From contig NZ_SNZR01000011.1 in assembly GCF_004363955.1 (NCBI RefSeq), forward strand, positions 1,302,001 through 1,366,000: 64,000 nucleotides of DNA. The letters run 5' to 3'. Source of the DNA: Enterovirga rhinocerotis. GTDB lineage: Bacteria > Pseudomonadota > Alphaproteobacteria > Rhizobiales > Beijerinckiaceae. Both the position numbers and the translations under genes were made by a program. Of this stretch, positions 1-9,118 are shown one piece after another. The notes beneath the pieces were generated by a model. That model was not told the DNA's origin, ran no database searches, and saw nothing but the letters and a program-made list of their open reading frames with translations. The stretch's first letter is position 1; each line of letters opens with the position of its first letter.

Positions 1-212
1 GACCTACGGCGCGCGCAGAACCTGACACGGCACGCCGGCGAGGCGGCAGCATGGCTGCCACGCCGGCAAAGCGTGTTCCCGAAAGCGTTAAAACTTAGCT
101 CCGCCGATCCGGGGCACAGCCGCCACGCGGAGCGCCGCGGTGCCGCATCGCCGACCGAGCTGCCACCGGCGCCCATCGGCCGTGCGGTCGCCTCCGCCGC
201 GAAGGGGCGTCC
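1..212. other. Intergenic stretch downstream of acnB
   Basis: No complete gene is visible here. A short hairpin (GGCAGC at 45-50, GCTGCC at 54-59) is flanked by two copies of CACGCCGGC (31-39 and 59-67). It has no T-tract on either strand, so it is not a convincing terminator for acnB. A reading frame entering from the left edge could end at the TGA at 23-25, but too little is left to identify it. Confidence 0.4.
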
Positions 213-2999
213 TCAGTAGTGGAGGGACATGCCGAGCTGGGCCGATTTCGGCGGGGCGAACTTCGTCAGGTCGATCCCGTCGACGGCGGCCCGGTATTCC
301 TCGACGCTCGGCGTGCGCCCGAGGATCGCGGAGAGCACGACGACGGGGGTCGAGGCCAGCAGCGACTCGCCCTTCTTCTCGGCGGTGTCCTCGACGACGC
401 GTCCCTGGAACAGGCGGGTCGAGGTCGCGAGGACGGTGTCGCCCTTCTCGGCCTTCTCCTGGTTGCCCATGCACAGGTTGCAGCCGGGCCGCTCGAGATA
501 GAGGATGTTCTCGTATTCGGTCCGCGCCGCGCTCTTCGGCTTCAGGTCGTCGAACTCGAAGCCCGAATAGCGCTGGAGGATCTCCCAGTCGCCCTCGGCC
601 TTGAGCTCGTCGATGATGTTGTAGGTCGGCGCGGCGACCACCAGCGGCGCCTTGAACTCGACCTTGCCCTCGGTCTTCTCGATGTTCTTGAGCATCTGGG
701 CGACGATCTTCATGTCGCCCTTGTGCACCATGCAGGAGCCGACGAAGCCGAGATCGACCTTCTTCTCGCCGCGGTAGTAGGAGACCGGGCGGATCGTGTC
801 GTGGGTGTAGCGCTTCGAGACGTCCGCGTTGTTGACGTCGGGATCGGCGATCATCGGCTCGTCGATCACGTCGAGATCGACCTCGACCTCGGCGAAGTAC
901 TTCGCGTTGGCGTCGGGCGCGAGCGCGGGCTTCTCGCCCGAGCGGATCTCGGCGATGCGCTGGTCGGCCTTGGCGATCAGGCCGCGCAGCGTGCCGGCGG
1001 CATTCTCCATGCCCTTGTCGATCATGATCTGGATGCGCGACTTCGCGATCTCGAGCGACGAGATCAGCGTGTCGTCCTGCGAGATGCAGATCGACGCCTT
1101 GGCCTTCATCTCGGCCGTCCAGTCGGTGAAGGTGAAGGCCTGGTCGGCGAGCAGGGTGCCGAGATGCACCTCGATGATGCGGCCCTGGAAGACGTTGTCG
1201 CCGCATTGCTTGAGCATCTGCGCCTGCGTGGCGTGCACGACGTCGCGGAAGTCCATGTAGGGCTTCATCGCGCCCTTGAACGTCACCTTGACCGATTGCG
1301 GGATCGGCATCGTCGCCTCGCCCGTCGCCAGCGCCAGGGCTACCGTGCCGGAATCCGCGCCGAAGGCGACGCCCTTCGACATGCGGGTGTGGCTGTCGCC
1401 GCCGATGATGATGGCCCAATCGTCCACGGTGATGTCGTTCAGCACCTTGTGGATGACGTCCGTCATCGCGTGATAGACGCCCTTCGGGTCGCGCGCCGTG
1501 ATCAGGCCGAACGTGTTCATGAAGCTCATCAGCTTCGGGATGTTCGCCTGGGCCTTCTTGTCCCAGACCGAGGCCGTGTGGCAGCCCGACTGGTAGGCGC
1601 CGTCGACCAGCGGCGAGATGACGGTCGCCGCCATCGCCTCGAGCTCCTGCGCGGTCATGAGGCCGGTCGTGTCCTGCGAGCCGACGATATTGACCTTCAC
1701 GCGGACGTCCGAGCCCGCATGCAGCACCTTGCCGGGCGTCACGCCTACCGCGTTGCGGTTGAAGATCTTCTCGACCGCCGTGAGGCCCTGGCCCTCGATC
1801 GCGATCTCCTTGTTCGGCGCGAAGACGGGGGTCGGCTCGACGCCGAGCGTCTGCGCGGCGAAGGTCTGGAGCTTCTTGCCGAAGACGATGGCGTAGGAGG
1901 AGCCCGCCTTCATGAACTCCATCTTCTGGGGCGTGAAGGCGGCTGCGATGTCGACCAGCTCCTCGCCGGTCTCGCTGCGGAGCTTCTTCGCCTTGGCGTC
2001 GATCCTGAGGACCGTCCCGGTCTCGACCGAGTATTTCTGTTCGAGGACGGCGTTGCCGTCGTTGTTGAGGATCGGCTTGCCGTCCTCGTCGAGCTTCTTC
2101 ACCCAGTTCTTGAGGTTCAGCCCGATGCCGCCGGTCACGTCGACCGTGGTCGCGAAGATCGGCGAGATGCCGTTCGTGCCCGCGACGATCGGCGCGTAAT
2201 TGACGAAGGGCACGTAGGGGCTCGCCGGCTTGCCGGTCCAGAGCGCGACGTTGTTGACGCCCGACATGCGCGAGGAGCCGACGCCCATCGTGCCCTTCTC
2301 GGCGATCATCATGACGCGCTTGTCGGGATGCTGCTGCTGCAGCGCGACGATCTCCTGCTGGGCCTGCGGCGAGATCATGCACTGGCCGTGCAGCTCGCGG
2401 TCCGAGCGCGAATGCGCCTGGTTGCCGGGCGAGAGGAGGTCCGTCGAGATGTCGCCTTCGGCGGCGACGAAGGTCACGACCTTGATCTCGTCCTCGACGT
2501 CGGGAAGCTTGGTGAAGAACTCGGCCTTGGCGTAGCTCTCGAGCACGTCCTTCGCGACCGCGTTGCCGGCCGCGAAGGCGTCGCGCAGCCGGAACATGTC
2601 GGCGTCGTAGAGGAAGACCTGCGTCTTGAGGACGTCGCCGGCCTGCGCCGCGAGCGCGGCATCGGCGCCGAGGGCGATGTCGAGCAGCACGCGGACCGAG
2701 GGGCCGCCCTTCATGTGCGACAGAAGCTCGAGCGCGAAGGCCGGGGTGATCTCCGGAACGACGCTCTCGCCGAGGACGATCTGCTTCAGGAAGGCCGCCT
2801 TGATGCCCGCGGCGCTCGTCGTGCCCGGAAGCGTGTTGTAGATGAAGAACTTGAGGGCGTCGGGCCGGTATTCGCTCCCGGCATCCCGGATCAGCTCGAT
2901 GATCTCGCCGACGAGCGCGCCGTCGTCGATTGGCTTGGGAGCGAGCCCTTGCGTCTTCCGGCTTTCGATCTCGGTCAGATAGTCCTGGTAGAGGCTCAT
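213..2999 (-). CDS. acnB: Bifunctional aconitate hydratase 2 / 2-methylisocitrate dehydratase
   Basis: AcnB interconverts citrate and isocitrate in the TCA cycle and can act on 2-methylcitrate intermediates; it is a cytosolic [4Fe-4S] enzyme. The 928-residue product has the AcnB layout, with a helical HEAT-like N-terminal domain before the catalytic core. The Fe-S ligands appear as one cysteine near residue 756 (GSCMVHKGD) and a CxxC pair at about 840 and 843 (PGCNLCMGNQ). I chose the ATG giving MSLYQDYL, which matches the usual family N-terminus; the frame stays open 45 codons further upstream without family resemblance. The gene stands alone, 148 bases downstream of the four-HTH gene on the same strand. 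Identification is firm. Confidence 0.97.
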   Translation of the reverse strand: MSLYQDYLTEIESRKTQGLAPKPIDDGALVGEIIELIRDAGSEYRPDALKFFIYNTLPGTTSAAGIKAAFLKQIVLGESVVPEITPAFALELLSHMKGGPSVRVLLDIALGADAALAAQAGDVLKTQVFLYDADMFRLRDAFAAGNAVAKDVLESYAKAEFFTKLPDVEDEIKVVTFVAAEGDISTDLLSPGNQAHSRSDRELHGQCMISPQAQQEIVALQQQHPDKRVMMIAEKGTMGVGSSRMSGVNNVALWTGKPASPYVPFVNYAPIVAGTNGISPIFATTVDVTGGIGLNLKNWVKKLDEDGKPILNNDGNAVLEQKYSVETGTVLRIDAKAKKLRSETGEELVDIAAAFTPQKMEFMKAGSSYAIVFGKKLQTFAAQTLGVEPTPVFAPNKEIAIEGQGLTAVEKIFNRNAVGVTPGKVLHAGSDVRVKVNIVGSQDTTGLMTAQELEAMAATVISPLVDGAYQSGCHTASVWDKKAQANIPKLMSFMNTFGLITARDPKGVYHAMTDVIHKVLNDITVDDWAIIIGGDSHTRMSKGVAFGADSGTVALALATGEATMPIPQSVKVTFKGAMKPYMDFRDVVHATQAQMLKQCGDNVFQGRIIEVHLGTLLADQAFTFTDWTAEMKAKASICISQDDTLISSLEIAKSRIQIMIDKGMENAAGTLRGLIAKADQRIAEIRSGEKPALAPDANAKYFAEVEVDLDVIDEPMIADPDVNNADVSKRYTHDTIRPVSYYRGEKKVDLGFVGSCMVHKGDMKIVAQMLKNIEKTEGKVEFKAPLVVAAPTYNIIDELKAEGDWEILQRYSGFEFDDLKPKSAARTEYENILYLERPGCNLCMGNQEKAEKGDTVLATSTRLFQGRVVEDTAEKKGESLLASTPVVVLSAILGRTPSVEEYRAAVDGIDLTKFAPPKSAQLGMSLHY

Positions 3000-3147
3000 C
3001 ACGGTTCCGACGTAAACATGAGGCGGCTCAGACAGATGCGTTGAAGCACCCTCGAGGCCATTGCGGTCGGAGTAGGGCAATGGAAGCCTACATTCAAGCG
3101 GCTCCGATGTAGCGCGGAGAGAGGGCCGAGGCACGGCGCGGGCGCGC

Positions 3148-4023
3148 CTATCCCCCGCTGCCCTTCAGCATCCCGAAAAGGCCGCGGAGCTGCTTCCTTC
3201 CGGCCCGCCCAGGCGGCCGCTCCCAGCCTTCCTCCTTGGCCCAGCGGGCCACCGTCACGCGATGCGCGCCGACCCGCGCCCCGATCAGCGAGGTCGGCAG
3301 CCGCGTCAGTTCCCAGAGCTGCCGCGCCTCGCGCCGCGCCTCGGGCGCATAGGGCCGCCCGCGCCGGTCGCCCTCCGTCTGGAGCGCGCCGCCACGCCGC
3401 GCCGCGGCGAAGCGCGTCGAGCCCGGCCGTTCCGGCGGCCGCGACCAGCCGTGGCGGTGCATCCAGACCGAGACCTGGGCCTGCGAGACGCCGACCTGCC
3501 GCGCGATCGCCGCCTGCGGCAGGAGCGTCGTCGTCACGAGCCGGCGCACGGCGCCGACCGCATCCGCCGCGTAGGGCAATCCGCGCCCGCGCCGATACCG
3601 CGCGGGCCGCGCGCCCTCCGGCTGACGTCCGGCCTCCGGCCGCTGCCACCGGTGCCGCTTGCGCCACCGGCACAGCGTCGCGGTCGACACCCCCGTCCGC
3701 GCCGCGATCTCCTTGAACGTCAACTGCTTGCCGTCCGGCCCCGTCCCCTCCAGCAGCGCCCGTGCCTCGGCCACCACGTCCGGCACGATCGGATGCCCTC
3801 CGCCACGCCGCCCTTCGAGCGTCATCCGAGCGGGGAGGGGACGCCGCCACCCGTGCCGCGTCTTGAGTTTCGAGAGGGTGGAGCGGGGAATGCCGACCCG
3901 CGCCGCGATCACGCGCAGGGGGAGGGTGGTCTCTTCGACGAGGGTGCGGGCCTGAGCCTCGGCGAAAGGTCGCCTAGGATCCGCGGGATGAACAAGCGAA
4001 AGGGATGGCGCATCGTCCGTCAT
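3148..4023 (-). CDS. Protein with four tandem helix-turn-helix units
   Basis: This basic 291-residue protein is built from four degenerate repeats, at about residues 22-62, 81-129, 152-196 and 226-270. Each has a helix-turn-helix core of the IAARVG-type followed by a tryptophan and an arginine-proline (GWRRP, RWQRP, GWSRP, GWERP). Spacers are rich in Arg and Gly. The units resemble resolvase or transposase-type HTH modules, but there is no catalytic domain, so a DNA-binding role is inferred from the repeats only. The start is the ATG at 4023 (MTDDAPS); the frame is open 17 codons further. It lies upstream of acnB on the same strand. No named family is recognised. Confidence 0.75.
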   Translation of the reverse strand: MTDDAPSLSLVHPADPRRPFAEAQARTLVEETTLPLRVIAARVGIPRSTLSKLKTRHGWRRPLPARMTLEGRRGGGHPIVPDVVAEARALLEGTGPDGKQLTFKEIAARTGVSTATLCRWRKRHRWQRPEAGRQPEGARPARYRRGRGLPYAADAVGAVRRLVTTTLLPQAAIARQVGVSQAQVSVWMHRHGWSRPPERPGSTRFAAARRGGALQTEGDRRGRPYAPEARREARQLWELTRLPTSLIGARVGAHRVTVARWAKEEGWERPPGRAGRKQLRGLFGMLKGSGG

Positions 4024-4068
4024 GACGATAGGAATAAATACCGAGACCGCTGAAATCAAGCCCCACGT

Positions 4069-4123
4069 CGTCATGGCGAGCGCATCGAAGCAGCCCGAAG
4101 GCGCACCGAGGCTGGCGCCTTCG
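4069..4123. repeat. Degenerate REP-like intergenic repeat with hairpin
   Basis: Bases 4069-4095 resemble the dispersed alphaproteobacterial intergenic element whose core reads roughly CGTCATTGCGAGCGAAGCG. A 9-bp stem follows at once (CGAAGGCGC at 4096-4104, GCGCCTTCG at 4115-4123). The rest of the 265-base interval 4024-4288 shows no gene. The assignment is from memory of the element; a genome-wide count would settle it. Confidence 0.5.
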
Positions 4124-4288
4124 GTGCCCGTTCCAGCCGTGCCCGGTCGGTCGACCAGCGTCCGGATCCGGCGAGGTCAGCATCCGCGTCCGTTGCCGGC
4201 GCTGCCGCGCGCCGGCCAGTCGTCCGACGTGTCGCCGGAGCCTCCTCGTGGAACCCGCCTGAGGTTCCGGATCGTCATCGCAGGCGCA

Positions 4289-5254
4289 TCACTGCTGCAC
4301 GGTGATGTCGGCTTCCTTGATGATGGTCGCATACGTCGCGATGTAGCGATCGATCACCTTCTCGAATTCCGCCCCCGGCCTGGCGAGGATGGTGTAGCCG
4401 AGATCCCCAAGAAGCTTGCGCACGTCGGGGCGCGCGAGAGCGTCGAGCCAAGCCTTTTCGAGCGTGTCCCGCACGGGCTGCGGCACGTCTCTCCGGACGA
4501 CGATCCCGAACCAGCTATCCGAGAGCACCTCGGGGACGCCGACTTCCGCGAAGGTCTGCACATTGGGCAGTTCCGGCGCCCGTTGAGCAGCGGAGACGGC
4601 GATCGCGTTCAGCCGCTTCTCGGCGACGAACTGGATGATGTCCGGCAGGTTGCTGAGCGCGAAATCGATCCGCCCGGACGTCAGATCGAGCAGCAGCTGG
4701 GAGGTGCCGTTATAGGGTGCGTGAACGGCCGCCCCGCCGACCAGCCGGACGAGATGCTCGCTTCCAAGGTGAGGCGAGGTTCCGATGCCCGGGCTGCCAA
4801 AGGTCATCTGGCGCCCCTTGTCCTTCAGCCGCTGGACGAACTCCTCCCAGGTCTTCGGACCGTCGGGCGGCGTGACCAGGACGTGGGGCACGATGGCGAT
4901 CTGGACCAGCGGCGCAAAGGCGCGTGGCCATGTGCCGGTCCGTCCGGGCCGCAGCGTGACGTTGGCCGCGAAGCTGTTGGCGATCATGAACATCGTCTGG
5001 CCGTCGGCCGGCGACTTCAGGACCTCGTTACCGGCGATCACCGTCGCGGCGCCGGCGATGTTCTCGACGATCAAGGGTTGGCCGAGGGAACTCTCCAGGC
5101 TCGCCTGAACCGCCCGCGCGATCGGGTCCATGGACGTTCCGGCGGCGAAGGGGATGATCTGCCTGACGGGTCTGCTCGGCTTCCAGCCCGGTTGTGCGAG
5201 CACAGCCGTGGGGGCTGCCAAAGCCCCAAGGAGCAGACTCCGTCGATCTAGCAT
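4289..5254 (-). CDS. Bug/TctC-family tripartite tricarboxylate transporter binding protein
   Basis: This is a periplasmic solute-binding protein of the Bug (TctC) family, 321 residues, with an N-terminal export signal (MLDRRSLLLGALAAPTAVLAQ). Typical family segments are visible: VRQIIPFAAGTSMDPIAR near residue 30, a central TFGSPGIGTSPHLGSEH, and APYNGTSQLLLDL. Bug proteins usually bind small carboxylates and often lack their membrane partners nearby; no TctA or TctB gene is seen here. The gene lies 120 bases downstream of the CnbZ-like gene on the same strand, so the ligand may be a substrate of that pathway. The ligand itself is unknown. Confidence 0.9.
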   Translation of the reverse strand: MLDRRSLLLGALAAPTAVLAQPGWKPSRPVRQIIPFAAGTSMDPIARAVQASLESSLGQPLIVENIAGAATVIAGNEVLKSPADGQTMFMIANSFAANVTLRPGRTGTWPRAFAPLVQIAIVPHVLVTPPDGPKTWEEFVQRLKDKGRQMTFGSPGIGTSPHLGSEHLVRLVGGAAVHAPYNGTSQLLLDLTSGRIDFALSNLPDIIQFVAEKRLNAIAVSAAQRAPELPNVQTFAEVGVPEVLSDSWFGIVVRRDVPQPVRDTLEKAWLDALARPDVRKLLGDLGYTILARPGAEFEKVIDRYIATYATIIKEADITVQQ

Positions 5255-5374
5255 CCTACCGATCCTTCAATGCTGTTTGCTGGACATTGTCGAGCGTGTT
5301 CGCAACTCATCCACCTCCGCCGGGCAGGCATTGCCCTGCGGGCAACGCTGCTCCGTCGAGGCTTGGTCTCTGGT

Positions 5375-6136
5375 TCAGGCGGCGGGATCGATCACGATCT
5401 CCCGCGCGAGACCCCTCATATCCATCTCGTAGTCGAGCACGGCGAGGGGCGGGCGAGCGAACTCCCACGTCACGTCGGCCGGGCCGGTGACGAGGTCCGC
5501 CAGAACGTCCGACAGGAGCGGATGGATATCGTGGACGGTGTAGACGTGGGCGCCCGTGACATCGCCCCATCCGTGGCCGAGGGCCGAGAGACGGCGGTGC
5601 ATCTCGCCCATCACCCACTCCGCCTTCTCCCGCATTCCCGAGGGAGAGACGTCGCCCGGCCGAACCGCGCCCGCGGCATAGCCGGCGCCGCCCTCGGGGG
5701 CCTCACCGCTTCCCGCGACGACGAAGCCCGGACGCGTGGCCGTGTCCGGCACGGTGTATGTGAACGCGTGGAGCGAGACGCCCTCGGGCTTGCCGATCTC
5801 GGGGCAGACATTGGTTCGAGCGACCGGGTTCGTCTCGTCCTGGAAGACGCCCCATTTCTGAAGCTGCGCCGCATAGACGCGATTGAAGGCCTCGAAACCG
5901 GCCTCCGTGAAGGCTTCCGGAGAGCGCAACTCGCAGGCACAGAAGGCGGTGGCCTCCCGGCCTTGCGCCGCGAGATGGCGTTCGATCACCCCGAAGCCCT
6001 GTTCGAGCGCGACCGGGCGAAGCAGTCGGGCTCTCTCGAGCCGGAAACCCGGTTCGGCCGCGACACCTCCGGAGTACTGGAAAACCGCCGGGATGAAGCG
6101 GAAGCTGCGATCCTGGCTCACGCGTGTCGAATACAT
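5375..6136 (-). CDS. CnbZ/Rid-type 2-aminomuconate deaminase-like protein
   Basis: The 253-residue product resembles proteins annotated as 2-amino-5-chloromuconate deaminase (CnbZ), which have a YjgF/Rid-like fold and remove the amino group of ring-cleavage intermediates. Recognisable segments are FRFIPAVFQYSGGVA near the start, CACELRSPEAFTEAGF, NPVARTNVCPE and HAFTYTVPD, with a Rid-like C-terminal half. The start at 6136 (MYSTRVSQD) has a GAGGG site 5 bases upstream; the frame is open 36 codons further but would run through the regulatory palindrome area. It is divergent from a LysR gene. Exact substrate is not determinable. Confidence 0.72.
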   Translation of the reverse strand: MYSTRVSQDRSFRFIPAVFQYSGGVAAEPGFRLERARLLRPVALEQGFGVIERHLAAQGREATAFCACELRSPEAFTEAGFEAFNRVYAAQLQKWGVFQDETNPVARTNVCPEIGKPEGVSLHAFTYTVPDTATRPGFVVAGSGEAPEGGAGYAAGAVRPGDVSPSGMREKAEWVMGEMHRRLSALGHGWGDVTGAHVYTVHDIHPLLSDVLADLVTGPADVTWEFARPPLAVLDYEMDMRGLAREIVIDPAA

Positions 6137-6227
6137 CTGCCCTCGCTGAGGAAGCCCTAAGCTGAACGTCTGTCGACACCGTAAGCGGGTCGATCCGGCA
6201 CGAGCCATATCTTCGGACACAAAGGAT

Positions 6228-6246
6228 CGTTGCCAAATCGGCAACG
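6228..6246. promoter_or_regulatory. Perfect LysR-type operator palindrome
   Basis: CGTTGCC at 6228-6234 and GGCAACG at 6240-6246 form a perfect 7-bp inverted repeat around AAATC. The inner TGCCAAATCGGCA fits the LysR-type T-N11-A rule. It lies about 25 bases before the lysR start and about 90 bases before the divergent deaminase start, where a regulatory site for both genes is expected. Confidence 0.65.
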
Positions 6247-6270
6247 GAATGTGACTTGCTTGTCGTCCGG

Positions 6271-7197
6271 ATGGCCTCGATGTCCTTGACGCGCTATCGA
6301 TACTTCGCTGCCGTGGCCGATCTCGGGTCGATCCGGGAAGCCGCCGACGCTCTGCGCGTCGCGCCCTCCGTCGTCAGTCGGCAGATCGCTGCCTTGGAGG
6401 TTGAGTACGGAGCCGAGCTGTTCGAGCGTCAGGCGCGCGGGATGAGGATCACGCCGTCCGGCGGCGCCGTTCTCGAGGCGGCACGGGCGATCCTGGCCTC
6501 GGTTCAGGGCGCCCAGCTTGCCATCGAGGACTTGAACGGCATCCGGCGCGGCCATGTGAGGGCCTGGGCCGTCGAGGGGATGATCGATGATTTCCTCTAC
6601 CCGGCTCTGGCGGAGTTCTCGGCCGCCTACCCGGAAGTGACCCTCGAAGTGATGATCGCGAGCTCCGATCAACTCGTGCAGCGCCTGCTGGACGACGAGG
6701 CGGACGTGGCGGTCGCGTTCAATCCGCCGGATCACCGCAATCTCGTATCGATGGCGGAGATCGCCGATCCGATCGTCGTCGCGGCCCATCCGGAGGATCG
6801 TTTCGCCGGGCGGCTATCGGCCAGTCTCGCCGAGCTCTCTCAGGCTCGGTTCGCGCTTCCGGATCGGATGTTCGGCATCCGTCATCTGATCGACGATGTC
6901 GCCGACGAAAGCGGCATCAAGCTCCGCCCGGCATTCGTCACGAATTCGATCGCGTCCCTGCGGGCCTTCGCGCGCGCCGGGCTCGGCATCAGCGTCCTGA
7001 CGAAGTTCGCAACCCAGCAGGACGTCGCCGACGGCCGGCTCGTCGCCATCCCGATGGCCGAAAGACAGTTGCGGATGGCGTGCAACAAGGTCTGCGTGCG
7101 CGGCAATCGACGCCTGCCCCCGGCGGTGCGAGCCCTGGCGACGCATCTGGCTCGAACGGCTCGCTCCCTTCCGCGACCCGCGAAACGGCGACGCTAG
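6271..7197 (+). CDS. LysR-family transcriptional regulator
   Basis: This is a 308-residue LysR-type regulator. The N-terminal winged HTH is clear (RYFAAVADLGSIREAADALRV, then SRQIAALEVEYG with LFERQARGMRITPSG). An effector-binding domain follows, with AFSAAYPEVTLEV-like and GLGISVLTKFA segments. It is divergent from the CnbZ-like deaminase and Bug-protein genes and probably controls them through the palindrome at 6228-6246. Start choice is uncertain among TTG 6256, ATG 6271 and ATG 6280; the HTH begins just after the last, so all give a complete domain. The inducer is unknown. Confidence 0.9.
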   Translation: MASMSLTRYRYFAAVADLGSIREAADALRVAPSVVSRQIAALEVEYGAELFERQARGMRITPSGGAVLEAARAILASVQGAQLAIEDLNGIRRGHVRAWAVEGMIDDFLYPALAEFSAAYPEVTLEVMIASSDQLVQRLLDDEADVAVAFNPPDHRNLVSMAEIADPIVVAAHPEDRFAGRLSASLAELSQARFALPDRMFGIRHLIDDVADESGIKLRPAFVTNSIASLRAFARAGLGISVLTKFATQQDVADGRLVAIPMAERQLRMACNKVCVRGNRRLPPAVRALATHLARTARSLPRPAKRRR

Positions 7198-7315
7198 AGC
7201 CGATCCCGACGCCCTACCCACCGCTCCACCCCCATGCTAAAGCGCCGCGCATTCGCAGATCGCCGGTCGTCGTGAAGCAGCTCCGCTGTTGCGTGGCCGG
7301 TTCGATGGGGTCGTC

Positions 7316-8614
7316 ATGAGCGCCGCCGAAAGCTATCGCCTGTCCAATTCCTTCTTCGCCGCCTCGCTGGCGGAGGCCGATCCCGAGATCGCCGCGTCGA
7401 TCGAGGCCGAGCTCGGTCGCCAGCGCGACGAGATCGAGCTGATCGCGTCCGAGAACATCGTCTCCCGCGCCGTGCTCGAGGCGCAGGGCTCGGTGATGAC
7501 CAACAAATATGCCGAGGGCTATCCGGGCCGGCGCTATTACGGCGGCTGCCAGTTCGTCGACATCGCCGAGAGCCTCGCCATCGAGCGCGCCTGCCGCCTG
7601 TTCGATTGCGGCTTCGCGAACGTCCAGCCGAATTCGGGCTCCCAGGCCAACCAGGCCGTGTTCATGGCCCTCATGCAGCCGGGCGACACCTTCATGGGGC
7701 TCGACCTCGCCTGCGGCGGGCACCTGACGCACGGCGCCCGCGCCAACATGTCGGGCAAGTGGTTCAACGTCGTCTCCTACATGGTCGACCGCGAGACGGG
7801 TCTCGTCGACATGGACGAGGTCGAGCGCCTCGCGAAGGAGCACAAGCCGAAGGTGATCGTCGCCGGCGGCTCGGCCTATTCACGGCACTGGGATTTCGAG
7901 CGCTTCCGGGCGATCTGCGACGAGGTCGGCGCCTATTTCATGGTCGACATCGCCCATTTCGCGGGCCTCGTGGCCGGCGGGGCGCATCCCTCGCCGTTCC
8001 CGCACGCCCATGTCGCCACGACGACGACGCACAAGACGCTGCGCGGGCCGCGCGGCGGCATGATCCTCACGAACGACGAGGCGCTCGCGAAGAAGTTCAA
8101 CTCGGCCGTCTTCCCGGGGCTGCAGGGCGGGCCGCTCATGCACGTCATCGCCGCGAAGGCCGTGTCCTTCGGCGAGGCCCTGCGGCCGGATTTCAAGCTC
8201 TACGCCCAGGCCGTGGTCGAGAACGCGAAGGCGCTCGCCGAGACGCTGCGCGCCGGCGGCCTCGCCATCGTGGCGGGCGGCACCGACAACCACCTCATGC
8301 TCGTCGACCTCCGCCCGAAGGGCCTGACAGGCAAAGCCGCCGAAGCAACTCTAGGTTGTGCGCACCTCACCTGCAATAAGAACGGAATCCCCTATGATCC
8401 TGAAAAGCCCATGGTAACGTCGGGTATCAGGCTGGGGACGCCGGCCGCAACCTCACGTGGGTTCGGCGTCGCGGAATTCAAGGCGGTCGGCGAACTGATC
8501 GTCGAGGTGCTCGACGGACTGAAGGCGAACGGGGAGGGCGGCAACGGCGCCGTCGAGGCCGCGGTCGCGCAGAAGGTCGGCGAGATGACGCGGCGCTTTC
8601 CCATCTATCGGTGA
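7316..8614 (+). CDS. glyA: Serine hydroxymethyltransferase
   Basis: GlyA interconverts serine and glycine using tetrahydrofolate and pyridoxal phosphate, feeding one-carbon metabolism. The 432-residue product has the full fold; the PLP lysine is Lys240 in [13 protein letters not shown]. The ATG at 7316 was chosen over an upstream TTG because the N-terminus then matches the family. The gene is followed by nrdR after 45 bases, the standard alphaproteobacterial order. Oddity: codons between about 8327 and 8458 use A or T at the third position in 19 of 44 cases, unlike the rest of the gene, while the protein sequence stays conserved. Confidence 0.97.
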   Translation: MSAAESYRLSNSFFAASLAEADPEIAASIEAELGRQRDEIELIASENIVSRAVLEAQGSVMTNKYAEGYPGRRYYGGCQFVDIAESLAIERACRLFDCGFANVQPNSGSQANQAVFMALMQPGDTFMGLDLACGGHLTHGARANMSGKWFNVVSYMVDRETGLVDMDEVERLAKEHKPKVIVAGGSAYSRHWDFERFRAICDEVGAYFMVDIAHFAGLVAGGAHPSPFPHAHVATTTTHKTLRGPRGGMILTNDEALAKKFNSAVFPGLQGGPLMHVIAAKAVSFGEALRPDFKLYAQAVVENAKALAETLRAGGLAIVAGGTDNHLMLVDLRPKGLTGKAAEATLGCAHLTCNKNGIPYDPEKPMVTSGIRLGTPAATSRGFGVAEFKAVGELIVEVLDGLKANGEGGNGAVEAAVAQKVGEMTRRFPIYR

Positions 8615-8659
8615 CAGGCGGCGGGCGAGCGTCCCGCCGCATGCGACACGGACCCGGCC

Positions 8660-9118
8660 ATGCGCTGCCCCTTCTGCGGCAACCCTGACACCCAAGTGCG
8701 TGAGACGAGAACCTCCGAGGACGGCGTGGCCGTCCGCCGGCGGCGCTCATGCCCGGATTGCAGCGGGCGGTTCACCACCTTCGAGCGGGTCCAGCTGCGC
8801 GAACTGACCGTCGTCAAGCGATCCGGCCGCAAGGTGCTGTTCGACCGCGACAAGCTCGGCCGCTCGATCGAGGTGGCGCTGAGGAAGCGCGCGGTCGAAC
8901 CCGAGCGGGTCGAGCGGCTCATCAACGGCCTCGTCCGACAGCTCGAAAGCTCCGGCGAGGCCGAGATCGCGAGCGAGACCATCGGCGACCTGGTCATGGA
9001 GGCCCTGAAGGGGCTCGACCACGTCGCCTATGTGCGCTTCGCGAGCGTCTACAAGGACTTCCGGACCCCGCGCGATTTCGCGGAGCTTCTCCATTCGCTC
9101 GTGGAGCCCGGGACGTGA
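8660..9118 (+). CDS. nrdR: Transcriptional repressor NrdR
   Basis: NrdR represses ribonucleotide reductase genes in response to ATP/dATP. The 152-residue protein begins with a four-cysteine zinc ribbon ([13 protein letters not shown] and CPDCSGRF), followed by an ATP-cone ([16 protein letters not shown] to about residue 140). Its TGA overlaps the GTG start of ribD in a GTGA arrangement, so the two are probably translationally coupled. Confidence 0.97.
   Translation: MRCPFCGNPDTQVRETRTSEDGVAVRRRRSCPDCSGRFTTFERVQLRELTVVKRSGRKVLFDRDKLGRSIEVALRKRAVEPERVERLINGLVRQLESSGEAEIASETIGDLVMEALKGLDHVAYVRFASVYKDFRTPRDFAELLHSLVEPGT

Noticed and set aside
219-3044. A 941-codon open frame antisense to acnB
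   Set aside because: The sense strand encodes an unmistakable AcnB. The antisense frame is open because high G/C third positions remove stop codons; its composition (Arg, Asp, Val, Leu runs) has no family resemblance. The same holds for long antisense frames opposite hppA, lon, pyrD, clpX and tarD.
4022-5251. A 409-codon plus-strand frame
   Set aside because: It is antisense to the Bug-family binding-protein gene, which has a signal peptide and family motifs.
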